Source of the DNA: Polynucleobacter sp. es-MAR-4
GTDB lineage: Bacteria; Pseudomonadota; Gammaproteobacteria; Burkholderiales; Burkholderiaceae
Direction: 5' to 3'
Assembly (NCBI RefSeq): GCF_018882055.1
Contig: NZ_JACVPF010000001.1
Span: forward strand, 744,001 to 808,000
Length of the DNA stretch: 64,000 nucleotides
Positions 9,586-18,438 of the stretch are shown here, piece after piece. The first letter of the stretch is position 1, and each line of letters starts with the position of its first letter. Position numbers and translations under genes: made by a program. The notes under the pieces were generated by a model, which worked only from the letters and a program-made list of their open reading frames with translations, was not told the DNA's origin and did no database searches.

Positions 9586-9611
9586 ATAAAAAAGGCGACC
9601 TAGGCCGCCTT
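9586..9611 (-). terminator. Terminator of the rpsP-rimM-trmD-rplS operon
   Basis: Read on the minus strand, AAGGCG and CGCCTT pair across an 8-base loop and run into a T tract. It lies 22 bases after the rplS stop codon. The stem is only 6 bp perfect. Confidence 0.75.
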
Positions 9612-9632
9612 CTCTTTGGATTAAAGCAAACC

Positions 9633-10031
9633 TTATTCCGCTACAGTCTCAGCAACTGCTTTAACTTTGCGTGCAGGAAGTTTTTCTTTAATACGTGCAG
9701 ACTTACCTGAACGATCGCGCAAGTAGTACAACTTGGCACGACGTACATCACCGCGACGCTTCACTTCAATGCTAGCGATCAATGGTGAGTAAGTTTGGAA
9801 TGTACGCTCTACACCTTCGCCAGATGAAATCTTGCGAACGATAAAGCTTGAATTCAGTCCGCGATTGCGCTTAGCAATCACAACGCCTTCAAAGGCCTGG
9901 GTACGCTTACGTGTACCTTCAACTACGTTTACGCCAACAACTACTGTGTCGCCAGGAGCGAAAGTAGGAAGTACTTTGTTAGCACTTAAGCGAGCAATTT
10001 CTTCTTGCTCAATTTTTTCGATCAAATTCAT
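9633..10031 (-). CDS. rplS: 50S ribosomal protein L19
   Basis: Large-subunit protein at the 30S-50S interface. It has 132 residues and shows the family blocks [29 protein letters not shown] and [13 protein letters not shown], plus the basic [14 protein letters not shown]. The C-terminus (about 15 residues after KLPARK) is Ala/Val rich and longer than the E. coli protein. An AAGGA site lies 6 bases before ATG. It is the last gene of the rpsP-rimM-trmD-rplS unit, separated from trmD by 126 bases in which no gene or clear hairpin was seen. Confidence 0.97.
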   Translation of the reverse strand: MNLIEKIEQEEIARLSANKVLPTFAPGDTVVVGVNVVEGTRKRTQAFEGVVIAKRNRGLNSSFIVRKISSGEGVERTFQTYSPLIASIEVKRRGDVRRAKLYYLRDRSGKSARIKEKLPARKVKAVAETVAE

Positions 10032-10157
10032 TATTAATCCTTAAACATCTTGTCAGCGTTTAATCCCGAGACTTTCATCAACGGACCAGACAGAGGATGC
10101 AGTTAAAACCATTTCACTAAATCAAAACACAAACACTTCATTCAAAACCATAATTAC

Positions 10158-10904
10158 TTACAGCGTTCGAAGAAATTGCTCATCTTCTTTACTTAGCAAC
10201 CCATTAGCTCTTGCTGATTTAATTAAATCAGGTCTAAGCCTTAGCGTCAGCTCCAAAGACTTCTGCCGACGCCAATCCGCTATTTTAGCGTGATGTCCGC
10301 CTAAAAGCACGTCCGGGACAGATAAATTTTCATATATTTCAGGGCGGGTGTAGTGCGGATAGTCCAAAAGACCATTAATAAAGCTGTCCTGGATAGTAGA
10401 TTCGACATCACCCAAGGCGCCAGGAATGAGGCGCATGACAGCATCCATCATGGTCATAGCGGGTAATTCTCCGCCAGAAACCACAAAATCCCCCATAGAA
10501 AGCTGTAAATCAACGTTGCGATCGATAAAACGCTGGTCTACAGCCTCATATCGACCGCAAATAAAGGTTAAATTGCCGTAATTAAGAATATCTGCCGCTA
10601 TCTTCTGGGAAAAGACCTCGCCTTGGGGTGCCAAGAGGCAAATTGGCCCAGAAGCGACATTTTGAGCTTGATGGGCTGCTTTAACAGCAGATATCGCATC
10701 TTCCAATGGTTTGACCATCATGACCATACCTGGACCGCCACCATAGGCGCGATCATCAACAGTTTTGCGAGGATCGAGACAATAATCCCTTGGATTCCAG
10801 AGATTGACGCTGGCAAGACCTTGTTCACAGGCGCGCCCAGTGATGCCCCACTGCGTTAATGCAGAGAACATTTCAGGAAATAAGGTGACTACATCAAATC
10901 GCAT
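10158..10904 (-). CDS. trmD: tRNA (guanine-37-N1)-methyltransferase
   Basis: Methylates G37 next to the anticodon to prevent +1 frameshifting. The 248-residue SPOUT enzyme begins MRFDVVTLFPEMF and has the knot region with GGELPAMTMMDAVMRLIPGAL, the flexible linker containing DYPHYTRP, and the C-terminal GGHHAKIADWRR. All are diagnostic. It lies between rimM and rplS in the conserved order of this operon. Confidence 0.97.
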   Translation of the reverse strand: MRFDVVTLFPEMFSALTQWGITGRACEQGLASVNLWNPRDYCLDPRKTVDDRAYGGGPGMVMMVKPLEDAISAVKAAHQAQNVASGPICLLAPQGEVFSQKIAADILNYGNLTFICGRYEAVDQRFIDRNVDLQLSMGDFVVSGGELPAMTMMDAVMRLIPGALGDVESTIQDSFINGLLDYPHYTRPEIYENLSVPDVLLGGHHAKIADWRRQKSLELTLRLRPDLIKSARANGLLSKEDEQFLRTL

Positions 10905-10946
10905 ATTGGAAATGGAAGATCAATGACTAATTGCATTTAGTGCAGA

Positions 10947-11510
10947 TTACCAGTCGGGCTGCCAATCCAGAGTAATGAGCTTGTTTGGCAGATCTACGTT
11001 TTGTACCACCTCTTTTACGAAAGGCACTAGCTGTTTTACTGTTTTGGTTTCTGAATCACCAAGAGCGATGATTCCATGGGCGCCGTTATCGTTGACGTCA
11101 ATCACCTCACCTAGGCTCTCACCTTCGAGATTGATTGCTTTGCAGCCAATGAGATCAACCCAGTAATAACTATCGCTCTCCGCCTTTGGAAACACTTCAC
11201 GCGCAACTAAGATGCGAGCACCTTTTAAGGCTTCAGCTTGATCACGATCTGTAATACCGTCCAAGGCAATCACTACATTGCCACTATGCATCTTGGCTTG
11301 CTTCACCTTGTATGGCTTTAATGAAGCCTGCTCATGAGATGGAGCAACTCCAGCACTCCGTCGAGGAATGAGAGATAACCAAAGTTCTTTGCTAGATAAG
11401 AGTGCTACGGGATCGGAAGAATGAGGGCGAACCTTAATCTGACCCTGTAAGCCTTGAGCGTCTTGAACTGCACCGAGCTCAATCAAATCATCTAGGGAAG
11501 GTGTATTCAT
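10947..11510 (-). CDS. rimM: Ribosome maturation factor RimM
   Basis: 16S rRNA processing factor that binds S19 in the 30S head. It has 187 residues: an N-terminal domain (ELGAVQDAQGLQGQIKVRPHS) and a C-terminal PRC barrel (YYWVDLIGCKAINLEGESLGEVIDV). A loop with RRSAGVAPSHEQ at about residues 50-60 is an insert relative to the shortest family members. It follows rpsP after 93 bases that carry a set of alternative hairpins (see the regulatory entry), and trmD comes next. Confidence 0.95.
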   Translation of the reverse strand: MNTPSLDDLIELGAVQDAQGLQGQIKVRPHSSDPVALLSSKELWLSLIPRRSAGVAPSHEQASLKPYKVKQAKMHSGNVVIALDGITDRDQAEALKGARILVAREVFPKAESDSYYWVDLIGCKAINLEGESLGEVIDVNDNGAHGIIALGDSETKTVKQLVPFVKEVVQNVDLPNKLITLDWQPDW

Positions 11511-11559
11511 ATTGAAGCCACCTCAACTCCCCAAATAACACTACAAGTCAATTCTGCTA

Positions 11560-11606
11560 CCAAAGACTTTGTCACTAAGAGAAAGCCTTTGGATATAAAG
11601 TCTTTA
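11560..11606 (-). promoter_or_regulatory. Alternative hairpins at the rpsP-rimM junction
   Basis: On the transcribed minus strand three segments compete. Segment A, AAAGACTTT (11605-11597), starts inside the rpsP stop codon. Segment B, CCAAAGGCTTT, is at 11592-11582, and segment C, AAAGTCTTTGG, at 11570-11560. B pairs with C over 11 bp including one G-U, around an 11-base loop. A pairs perfectly with 9 bases of C. There is no T tract after C, so this is not an ordinary terminator. It could be a processing site or an attenuator that sets the rpsP:rimM ratio; function is inferred. Confidence 0.45.
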
Positions 11607-11849
11607 GACAGCAGGATTATTTTTGATCAAACGAACTACTGTTGGAGAAATCTGCGCGCCAACACCAGTCCAATAGGTCAAACGATCTTGAGCAATACGC
11701 ATTGCTTGCTCAGTCGCTGCTGCCTGTGGATTGAAGTAACCAATACGCTCGATAAAGTTCGAGTCGCGACGATTGCGCTTGTCTGTAGCCACGATGCTAT
11801 AAAAAGGGCGCTTCTTTGAACCGCCGCGTGCCAGTCGAATGACGACCAT
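11604..11849 (-). CDS. rpsP: 30S ribosomal protein S16
   Basis: Small-subunit assembly protein of 81 residues. The start [23 protein letters not shown] is canonical, as is [14 protein letters not shown]. It is the first gene of the rpsP-rimM-trmD-rplS operon; AAGGA lies 6 bases before the ATG. The 253 bases upstream, shared with the divergent META lipoprotein gene, must carry the operon promoter, but I could not pick a convincing -35/-10 pair. Confidence 0.97.
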
Positions 11850-12102
11850 ACTTATTCCTTAAAATCTAAAATGAAAACAGGTTGATTACAACCCAATGAA
11901 ATTACTACAAAATCTTGGGCTCCAACTAACTGAGCAAATTAATAAAACAAATGCACGGTATAGCGGAAAACCTCATATTCTAGACGAAAACCCCTACTTG
12001 ATCCACCTATTTAAGTGGGCACTCTTTTAGCTTCAACAGTAGAATAGATGATAGTTAATTAAAAAATAATTATTAAAAACAATAACTTACAAAAATATCA
12101 CC
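11850..12102. other. Divergent intergenic region between rpsP and the META lipoprotein gene
   Basis: An AT-rich stretch of 253 bases with no credible coding frame. It must hold promoters for both flanking genes. I saw a short CCAC/GTGG inverted repeat near 12004-12020 but no terminator and no promoter that I would defend. Confidence 0.6.
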
Positions 12103-12627
12103 ATGAAAACTGCCATTTTTAGCCCCTCCAGAGGTCCTATAAAGCGCTTTTTTCTCATTCTTTCTTGCCTCGGCTTAGGTTTTTTGACTGCCTGCGCCAA
12201 TGTCATTCCGTCCTGCAACGCTAAAACCAGCCCTCCAAGCAGTGAATTCCGAAATACCAAATGGGAGCTAGTCCGCTGGAATCTCGCACCCAATGCCAAA
12301 GGTGAGGTTCGTGCCCGACAAATCCCTCAGGGCGACAATAGCAACCCAATCCAAATCATCTTTGATGCCAATGCTGAGCGTGTGAGTGGATCTACAGGCT
12401 GCAATCGCTTTACCGCTCGCATTACTGAAGATGCCAGAGGATTTACGCTGGATCAAATAGCCGCCACAAAGATGGCCTGTACACCACAACGCATGGAGCT
12501 AGAGAATGACTTTCTCTATGAATTGAATGATTACCGCTCCATTGTGCGCAACGGCGATCAGCTCTTGATGATTGGCGCGGATCGTGAAGTTTTAAGCTTC
12601 ATGCAAAAAAATAATTCTGCAAAATAA
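12103..12627 (+). CDS. META domain lipoprotein (HslJ-like)
   Basis: Outer-membrane or periplasmic lipoprotein of 174 residues. A signal peptide ends in the lipobox LTAC with the lipidated cysteine at residue 31. The mature part carries a META domain: VSGSTGCNRF near residue 95 and the block QIAATKMACTPQRMELENDF near 120-140, typical of HslJ-like proteins. HslJ in E. coli is heat-induced and affects novobiocin resistance; the molecular role is unknown. No ribosome site is obvious before the ATG. A small membrane protein gene follows 36 bases later. Confidence 0.8.
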   Translation: MKTAIFSPSRGPIKRFFLILSCLGLGFLTACANVIPSCNAKTSPPSSEFRNTKWELVRWNLAPNAKGEVRARQIPQGDNSNPIQIIFDANAERVSGSTGCNRFTARITEDARGFTLDQIAATKMACTPQRMELENDFLYELNDYRSIVRNGDQLLMIGADREVLSFMQKNNSAK

Positions 12628-12663
12628 ATCAATATTGATATAGACCCATTACTGAAAGTCAGC

Positions 12664-13110
12664 ATGAAAAAATACAAACTCCTATTCTGCTCACTCGGAT
12701 TATTTTTTCCCGGTACCGGCTTTAACTGTTTTTATTTGCAAGGATTGAAATCCTTTTGGGGTTGGGCACAACTATTTTCATTTATTGGCGGAATTGCTGG
12801 TTGGTTGATCCTAAAAGATACACACTTCCACTCTGCGCCGGGCTGGGTGTTAATCACTTTTGGTTTTATTACTTTTGAGGCAAGCTGGCTAACGACAATC
12901 GCTTATGGCTTACGTGCAGATGAAAAGTGGGACGCACAATTTAACCCGAACCTAGAGCCCAGTAGAGCAACTAGGTCGGGCTGGCCAGTTGTGCTGACTG
13001 TGATTTTTTCTTTGGTATTTGGTGCCGGTGTGATGATGACCTTCTTAGCAATTGCATTTGAGCAATTCTTCATCTCCCAGCTTCAGGAAGCAAGAAAGCT
13101 ATCCCAGTAA
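12664..13110 (+). CDS. Small membrane protein with TM2-like N-terminus
   Basis: A 148-residue protein that I do not recognise with certainty. It has about four hydrophobic segments (residues 5-20, 34-50, 58-78, 108-132). The start, with PGTGFNCFYLQGLKSFWGWAQLF, resembles the TM2 domain pattern (G-x-FYLG followed by W/G..QL), but the match is weak. It probably shares a transcript with the META lipoprotein gene and its stop codon sits in the loop of a terminator hairpin. No function can be inferred. Confidence 0.6.
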   Translation: MKKYKLLFCSLGLFFPGTGFNCFYLQGLKSFWGWAQLFSFIGGIAGWLILKDTHFHSAPGWVLITFGFITFEASWLTTIAYGLRADEKWDAQFNPNLEPSRATRSGWPVVLTVIFSLVFGAGVMMTFLAIAFEQFFISQLQEARKLSQ

Positions 13111-13125
13111 CGCGGATAGCTTTTT
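13095..13125 (+). terminator. Terminator overlapping the stop of the TM2-like gene
   Basis: AAAGCTATCC and GGATAGCTTT pair perfectly over 10 bp around a 9-base loop that holds part of the TAA stop, followed by T residues. It ends the META lipoprotein unit before the convergent acyl-CoA dehydrogenase. Confidence 0.85.
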
Positions 13126-13151
13126 GACTGGCAATGAAAGTTATTTAAGCC

Positions 13152-14939
13152 TTAAAACTGCTCCGCTGTCAGCGCATTAGTAGATTGCCCACTCTCAAGA
13201 ATCGATGTTGCGAGAGCTTGAGATTGCGGCAATAGATTTTCTGCAAAAAAGCGTGCCGTGGCAATCTTGGCATCATAGAAATTGGGATCGCCCGCCCGTA
13301 ACTCTTGCGCAGCCAATAAAGCACGTGCCATCTGCCATGCGCCCAATACCAAGCCACATAAACGTAAATAAGCAAAGCTACCTGCATACACTGCTTTGAT
13401 ATCTGTTTTTGCATTCGACACAATGTAAGCCACCGAGGATTCAAATACTTCTCGTGCTGCAGTTAATTGCTTTAAAACAGCCTTTGCATCTGCGGTGCCG
13501 CTGCTTGCGAGATCTTTTTCAGTTTGCTGGATTTTTTCAGAGAACAGCTTTGCAGTTGCGCCACCATCACGCACTGTTTTTCTACCGATCAGATCATTTG
13601 CCTGAATAGCTGTAGTGCCTTCATAGATCGTCAGAATACGAGCATCACGATAGTGTTGTGCTGCGCCAGTCTCCTCAATGAAACCCATGCCGCCATGCAC
13701 CTGCACACCTAAACTGGCAACCTCAATTGACATCTCGGTGGAGAAACCCTTCACAATTGGAACCAGGAATTCATATATCGCTTGATTCTGCTTGCGAGCC
13801 ACTTCATCTGGGGATGCATGCTGCGCATCGTATGCAGCTGCGGCGTAATACGCCAAGGCTCTAGATGCCTCAATGTAGCCACGCATAGTCATCAGCATCC
13901 GCTTCACATCGGGCTGATGAATAATTGCCACAGGACCTGGGGAGCCAGCTAGATCGCGACTCTGAACTCGGTCCTTGGCGTACTGCACTGCCTTTTGATA
14001 TGCGCGCTCTGCGACTGCAATACCTTGCATACCAACTGCAAAGCGAGCGGCGTTCATCATGACAAACATGTATTCCAGGCCACGATTTTCTTCGCCAACT
14101 AAGTAGCCGATTGCACCGCCATGATCGCCGAACTGCAAGACTGCTGTTGGACTGGCCTTGATGCCAAGCTTGTGCTCTATCGAGACACAATGAACATCAT
14201 TACGCTCGCCTAGCGAACCATTCGCATTCACCAAGAACTTCGGCACCACAAATAAAGAGATGCCCTTCACGCCTTCTGGTGCATCTGGTGTTCTAGCTAA
14301 TACGAGATGGACAATATTCTTTGCCATATCGTGTTCACCATAGGTGATGTAGATCTTGGTACCGAAAATTTTGTATGTGCCGTCAGCATCAGGCACGGCA
14401 CGAGAACGAACCATCGATAAATCGGAGCCTGCTTGAGGCTCAGTGAGGCACATGGATCCAGTCCACTCCCCAGAGATCATCTTAGGTACATAGCGCTCTT
14501 GTAACTCAGGGCTTGCTGCAGTCAATAAAGCCTCAATCGCACCATCAGTCAACATCGGACATAAGGCGAACGACAAACTAGCTGAATGCACCATCTCAAA
14601 GCAGGCGGTGGCAATCAGCTTAGGCAAGCCTTGACCGCCAAACTCTGCAGGGTGAACAACACCCTGCCAACCTGCTGCAGCAAATTGTTCAAAAGCCTCT
14701 TTGAAACCAGGAGAAGTAGTGACGACCCCGTCCTTTAATGAACTAGGGTGTTGATCTCCTGGCCAATTGAGAGGTGCTACAACGTCTTGATTAAATTTGG
14801 CAGACTCTTCCAGAATCGCTGGGGCTAAATCGACATCAGCACCTGCCTCAACATAGGAGGGATAGGAAACAACCTCAGATAGCCCCGCTAGTTCGTTCAT
14901 CACAAACAGCATGTCTTTAACTGGGGCTACATACGGCAT
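13152..14939 (-). CDS. Acyl-CoA dehydrogenase, DmdC-like long form
   Basis: Flavoenzyme that oxidises an acyl-CoA to the 2,3-enoyl-CoA and passes electrons to ETF. The 595-residue length, the start MPYVAPVKDMLFVMNEL and the extra C-terminal domain mark the long subgroup that includes DmdC, the methylmercaptopropionyl-CoA dehydrogenase. The FAD/substrate block MCLTEPQAGSDLS (about residue 165) is intact, as is the catalytic glutamate in TIYEGTTAIQAND (about 430). Directly downstream of etfA in the transcript, so its electron acceptor is probably encoded with it. True substrate is unknown: short, branched or sulfur-containing acyl-CoAs are all possible. Confidence 0.88.
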   Translation of the reverse strand: MPYVAPVKDMLFVMNELAGLSEVVSYPSYVEAGADVDLAPAILEESAKFNQDVVAPLNWPGDQHPSSLKDGVVTTSPGFKEAFEQFAAAGWQGVVHPAEFGGQGLPKLIATACFEMVHSASLSFALCPMLTDGAIEALLTAASPELQERYVPKMISGEWTGSMCLTEPQAGSDLSMVRSRAVPDADGTYKIFGTKIYITYGEHDMAKNIVHLVLARTPDAPEGVKGISLFVVPKFLVNANGSLGERNDVHCVSIEHKLGIKASPTAVLQFGDHGGAIGYLVGEENRGLEYMFVMMNAARFAVGMQGIAVAERAYQKAVQYAKDRVQSRDLAGSPGPVAIIHQPDVKRMLMTMRGYIEASRALAYYAAAAYDAQHASPDEVARKQNQAIYEFLVPIVKGFSTEMSIEVASLGVQVHGGMGFIEETGAAQHYRDARILTIYEGTTAIQANDLIGRKTVRDGGATAKLFSEKIQQTEKDLASSGTADAKAVLKQLTAAREVFESSVAYIVSNAKTDIKAVYAGSFAYLRLCGLVLGAWQMARALLAAQELRAGDPNFYDAKIATARFFAENLLPQSQALATSILESGQSTNALTAEQF

Positions 14940-14993
14940 AAGTATTCCTATGGATCGGGGGTAAAGATGGTTAAAAAGATATCCTGAGTCGCC

Positions 14994-15929
14994 TTAACCG
15001 AGTAAGTTAGTCAATTCAGGAACGGCAGTATTTAAATCCGCAACTAAGCCGTAATCTGCAACACTAAAGATTGGTGCTTCAGGATCCTTATTAATCGCTA
15101 CGATTACTTTAGAGTCTTTCATACCGGCTAGATGCTGAATTGCACCAGAGATGCCTACTGCGATATACAGCTGCGGAGCAACAATCTTGCCGGTCTGACC
15201 CACTTGGTAGTCATTTGGAACATAGCCCGCGTCCACTGCGGCACGTGATGCCCCAAGAGCTGCACCCAGCTTGTCCGCTAAAGGTACAACAATCTCTTGA
15301 TATTTCTCTCCGGAACCTAAACCACGACCACCGGATACGATGATCTTGGCAGCAGTAAGCTCGGGACGATCCGACTTCGTCAACTCACGACCAACAAAAG
15401 AGGATTGAGATTTGCTGTCAGCAGCTGATGCTTTTTCTACTACGGCAGATCCACCACTTGCAGCGACCGGATCAAACCCGGTAGTACGAACCGTAATGAC
15501 CTTGACTGGATCGCTAGACTGGACAGTAGCAATAGCATTACCTGCATAAATCGGACGCTCAAAGGTATCAGGCGAGATAACTTTGGTGATATCCGATAAC
15601 TGCGCTACATCCAACTTAGCAGCAACGCGTGGCAATACGTTCTTGCCGTTGGCAGTTGCGGGCGCCAGGATATGGCTATAGTCATTAGCAATGGAGAGAA
15701 TCTGCGCAGCTAAAGGTTCAGCGAGTTGGTCAGCCAAAGATGTAGCATCCACTTGAATCACTTTGCGCACTCCAGCGATTTGAGCGGCAGCGGAAGCAGC
15801 GGTATCGGCACCACTACCAGCAACCAATACATCCACCTCAGGGGAGCACTGCAAGGCGGCCGCTACCGCATTAAGCGTAGCTGCCCTCAAAGATTGATTG
15901 TCGTGTTCAGCAATAACGAGTGCGGCCAT
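14994..15929 (-). CDS. etfA: Electron transfer flavoprotein, alpha subunit
   Basis: FAD-carrying half of ETF, which takes electrons from acyl-CoA dehydrogenases to the quinone pool through ETF-QO. It has 311 residues. The C-terminal FAD domain is clear: [12 protein letters not shown], then [36 protein letters not shown] and [16 protein letters not shown]. The start codon abuts the etfB stop with no gap, so the two subunits are translationally coupled. The acyl-CoA dehydrogenase follows 54 bases later. Confidence 0.96.
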   Translation of the reverse strand: MAALVIAEHDNQSLRAATLNAVAAALQCSPEVDVLVAGSGADTAASAAAQIAGVRKVIQVDATSLADQLAEPLAAQILSIANDYSHILAPATANGKNVLPRVAAKLDVAQLSDITKVISPDTFERPIYAGNAIATVQSSDPVKVITVRTTGFDPVAASGGSAVVEKASAADSKSQSSFVGRELTKSDRPELTAAKIIVSGGRGLGSGEKYQEIVVPLADKLGAALGASRAAVDAGYVPNDYQVGQTGKIVAPQLYIAVGISGAIQHLAGMKDSKVIVAINKDPEAPIFSVADYGLVADLNTAVPELTNLLG

Positions 15930-16679
15930 TTAAATCACCTTCGCTTCATTTTTAAGTTTATCTACCAAAGCTGCTACATCAGCCACCATCACACCAGCAG
16001 AGCGCTTTGGCGGCTCTTCCACTTTGAGGGTTTTAAGGCGTGGAGCAATGTCAACTCCCAGCTCCTCAGGCTTCACAATTTCCAAGGTCTTCTTCTTGGC
16101 TTTCATGATGTTTGGCAAAGTCACATAGCGCGGCTCATTCAAACGCAAGTCAGTTGTAATGACTGCCGGCAAAGTAATTGCAATCGTTTCTAAACCACCA
16201 TCAACTTCACGAGTCACATTTGCTTTGCCGTCGGCAACAACGACTTTGGAGGCAAAAGTTGCTTGCGGAATATCCATTAAGCTAGCCAGCATCTGACCTG
16301 TCTGATTGCTATCGTCATCAATTGCTTGTTTACCCAGAATGACGATCTGTGCCTGCTCTTTTTCAGATAGCGCCTTAAGAATTTTCGCCACTGCCAATGG
16401 CTGTAACTCAGCATCAGTCTCAACTAAGATAGCGCGATCAGCGCCAATCGCTAAAGCAGTACGGAGAGTTTCTTGACATTGAGTAGGGCCAGCAGAAACT
16501 ACAAGTACCTCAGTAGCAACTCCAGCCTCTTTTAATCGAACAGCCTCTTCAACTGCAATCTCATCAAAAGGATTCATGCTCATTTTGACGTTTGCTAGAT
16601 CGACACCAGAGTTATCTGATTTCACCCGAATTTTGACGTTGTAATCAACGACACGCTTTACTGCTACTAAGATTTTCAT
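15930..16679 (-). CDS. etfB: Electron transfer flavoprotein, beta subunit
   Basis: AMP-binding subunit of ETF, 249 residues. It begins [20 protein letters not shown] and carries the signature with GADRAILV and the recognition-loop region ending [24 protein letters not shown]. It lies upstream of and flush with etfA. The acyl-CoA ligase gene lies 58 bases further upstream on the same strand, so ligase, ETF and dehydrogenase form one functional block. Confidence 0.96.
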   Translation of the reverse strand: MKILVAVKRVVDYNVKIRVKSDNSGVDLANVKMSMNPFDEIAVEEAVRLKEAGVATEVLVVSAGPTQCQETLRTALAIGADRAILVETDAELQPLAVAKILKALSEKEQAQIVILGKQAIDDDSNQTGQMLASLMDIPQATFASKVVVADGKANVTREVDGGLETIAITLPAVITTDLRLNEPRYVTLPNIMKAKKKTLEIVKPEELGVDIAPRLKTLKVEEPPKRSAGVMVADVAALVDKLKNEAKVI

Positions 16680-16718
16680 GCTGAATTCTCTATTTTTGAG
16701 TAACTTTTCTATTTTATC

Positions 16719-16744
16719 CGTCTAGCACCAAGTAAGGCTAGACG
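16719..16744 (-). other. Hairpin across the acyl-CoA ligase stop codon
   Basis: CGTCTAGC and GCTAGACG form a perfect 8-bp stem with a 10-base loop; the ligase TAG lies in the stem. There is no T tract after it on the minus strand, so it may slow or process the transcript between the ligase and etfB rather than end it. Confidence 0.35.
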
Positions 16745-18390
16745 TCGATTGCTGAAGCGGATCCGGCCTGCTTGCGCAATTCAAACTTCTGGATCTTCCC
16801 GGTAGAGGTCTTGGGTAGCTCACAAAACACAATGGCTCTTGGCACCTTAAAACCAGCCAGATGCTGTTTGCAATGAGCAATGATGTCAGCGGGCGTCACT
16901 TCCATGCCAGGCTTAATTTCTAAGAAGGCGCAAGGTGTCTCACCCCACTTATCGTCGGGCTTGGCAACTACTGCAGCAGCAATGACTGCCGGGTGACGAT
17001 AGAGAACATCCTCAACCTCTACAGAGGAAATATTTTCCCCACCAGAGATGATGATGTCCTTACTGCGATCTTTCATCTTCACGTAACCATCGGGATTCAT
17101 TACCGCCAAATCTCCCGAATGGAACCAGCCGCCCTCAAAAGCCTCTTTGGTTGCCTTCTCATTCTTCAGATAACCCTTCATGGCGATATTGCCCTTGAAC
17201 ATAATCTCCCCCATCGTCTCGCCGTCAGCGGGAACGGGTTCGAGGGTTTCCGGATTAAGAACGGCGATTGCTTGCTGCATGTGATAGCGAACACCTTGAC
17301 GAGCATTCAGGCGAGCCCTCTCTCCAATATCAAGCTCATTCCACTCATCCTGCTTCACACAAACTGCTGCGGGACCATAGACTTCGGTTAACCCATATAC
17401 GTGGGTTAAATCAAAGCCGAGCTTTTCCATGCCCTCGATGATGGAGGCAGGAGGTGCGGCACCAGCGATTAGACCCTTCACGCCAGCAGGCACACCTTCT
17501 TTTAATTCATCAGGGGCATTCACTAATAGGTTGTGCACAATCGGGGCGGCGCAGTAATGCGTAACACCATGCTCCTTAATGGCGGCAAAAATATGTTGTG
17601 CATCAACACGACGTAGGCAGACATTAATACCCGCACGGGCTGCTATCGTCCATGGGAAGCACCAACCATTGCAATGGAACATCGGAAGCGTCCAAAGATA
17701 GGTGGGATGCTTGTTGATATCCCAATCCAAAATATTCGATACGGCATTGATTGCCGCACCACGATGGTGATAGACCACGCCCTTTGGATTACCGGTTGTC
17801 CCCGAGGTGTAATTCAAGCAAATTGCTTGCCACTCATCCGCAGGGACTTGCCATGCAAATTGAGGATCACCCTCAGACAGAAATTTTTCGTAAGTGAGTT
17901 TGCCGAGCTTTTCGCCAGGAACATCAAACTCTTTTTCCTCGACATCAATCACTAAAAATTCACGACCACTTTCTTTCTTAGCAATCTCGAGAGCTTTTTT
18001 CATTACTCCAGAAAATTCTGGATCTACGATCACAACTTTTGCCTCACCGTGATTAAGCATAAAGGCGACTGACTCTGGATCCAGGCGGGTATTCAAGGCA
18101 TTTAATACCGCTCCAGCCATCGGAATTCCAAAATGTGCCTCTACCATTGACGGCGTATTGGGCAACATCACGGCAACGGTATCACCCAAGCCAATTCCAT
18201 GCTTTTGCAGAGCGCTTGCTAGGCGACGGCAACGCTCATAAGTCTGACTCCAAGTCTGACGTAATTTGCCATGAATAATTGCCAAACGATCTGGATACAC
18301 TTCAGCTGATCGCTCAAGAAATAACAGTGGAGTGATCGGAGTAAAGTTTGCTGGGTTACGTTCCAAACCCTGCTCAAAAATATTAGACAT
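16738..18390 (-). CDS. Acyl-CoA synthetase (AMP-forming), DmdB-like
   Basis: Activates a carboxylic acid to its CoA thioester with ATP. It has 550 residues of the ANL superfamily. Motifs: A3 loop YTSGTTGNPKG (about residue 195), A5 YGLTEVYGP (about 335), A7 GWFHSGDLAV, A8 hinge KDRSKDIIISGGENIS, and the A10 lysine in KTSTGKIQK near the C-terminus. The opening IFEQGLERNPANF with ERSAEVYPDRLA is typical of the medium-chain subgroup that contains the DMSP-pathway ligase DmdB. The neighbouring long acyl-CoA dehydrogenase resembles DmdC. DmdA and DmdD are not in the window, so a role in methylmercaptopropionate breakdown is only a possibility. Confidence 0.88.
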   Translation of the reverse strand: MSNIFEQGLERNPANFTPITPLLFLERSAEVYPDRLAIIHGKLRQTWSQTYERCRRLASALQKHGIGLGDTVAVMLPNTPSMVEAHFGIPMAGAVLNALNTRLDPESVAFMLNHGEAKVVIVDPEFSGVMKKALEIAKKESGREFLVIDVEEKEFDVPGEKLGKLTYEKFLSEGDPQFAWQVPADEWQAICLNYTSGTTGNPKGVVYHHRGAAINAVSNILDWDINKHPTYLWTLPMFHCNGWCFPWTIAARAGINVCLRRVDAQHIFAAIKEHGVTHYCAAPIVHNLLVNAPDELKEGVPAGVKGLIAGAAPPASIIEGMEKLGFDLTHVYGLTEVYGPAAVCVKQDEWNELDIGERARLNARQGVRYHMQQAIAVLNPETLEPVPADGETMGEIMFKGNIAMKGYLKNEKATKEAFEGGWFHSGDLAVMNPDGYVKMKDRSKDIIISGGENISSVEVEDVLYRHPAVIAAAVVAKPDDKWGETPCAFLEIKPGMEVTPADIIAHCKQHLAGFKVPRAIVFCELPKTSTGKIQKFELRKQAGSASAIDV

Positions 18391-18438
18391 GCGTTCCTTG
18401 AATATTGGTCTTCTTAAATTCTAGAAATCTAATGGCGC

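Noticed and set aside
15726..16193. 155-codon open frame on the plus strand
   Set aside because: Lies wholly antisense to etfA and etfB; composition is that of a reversed coding frame and there is no ribosome site.
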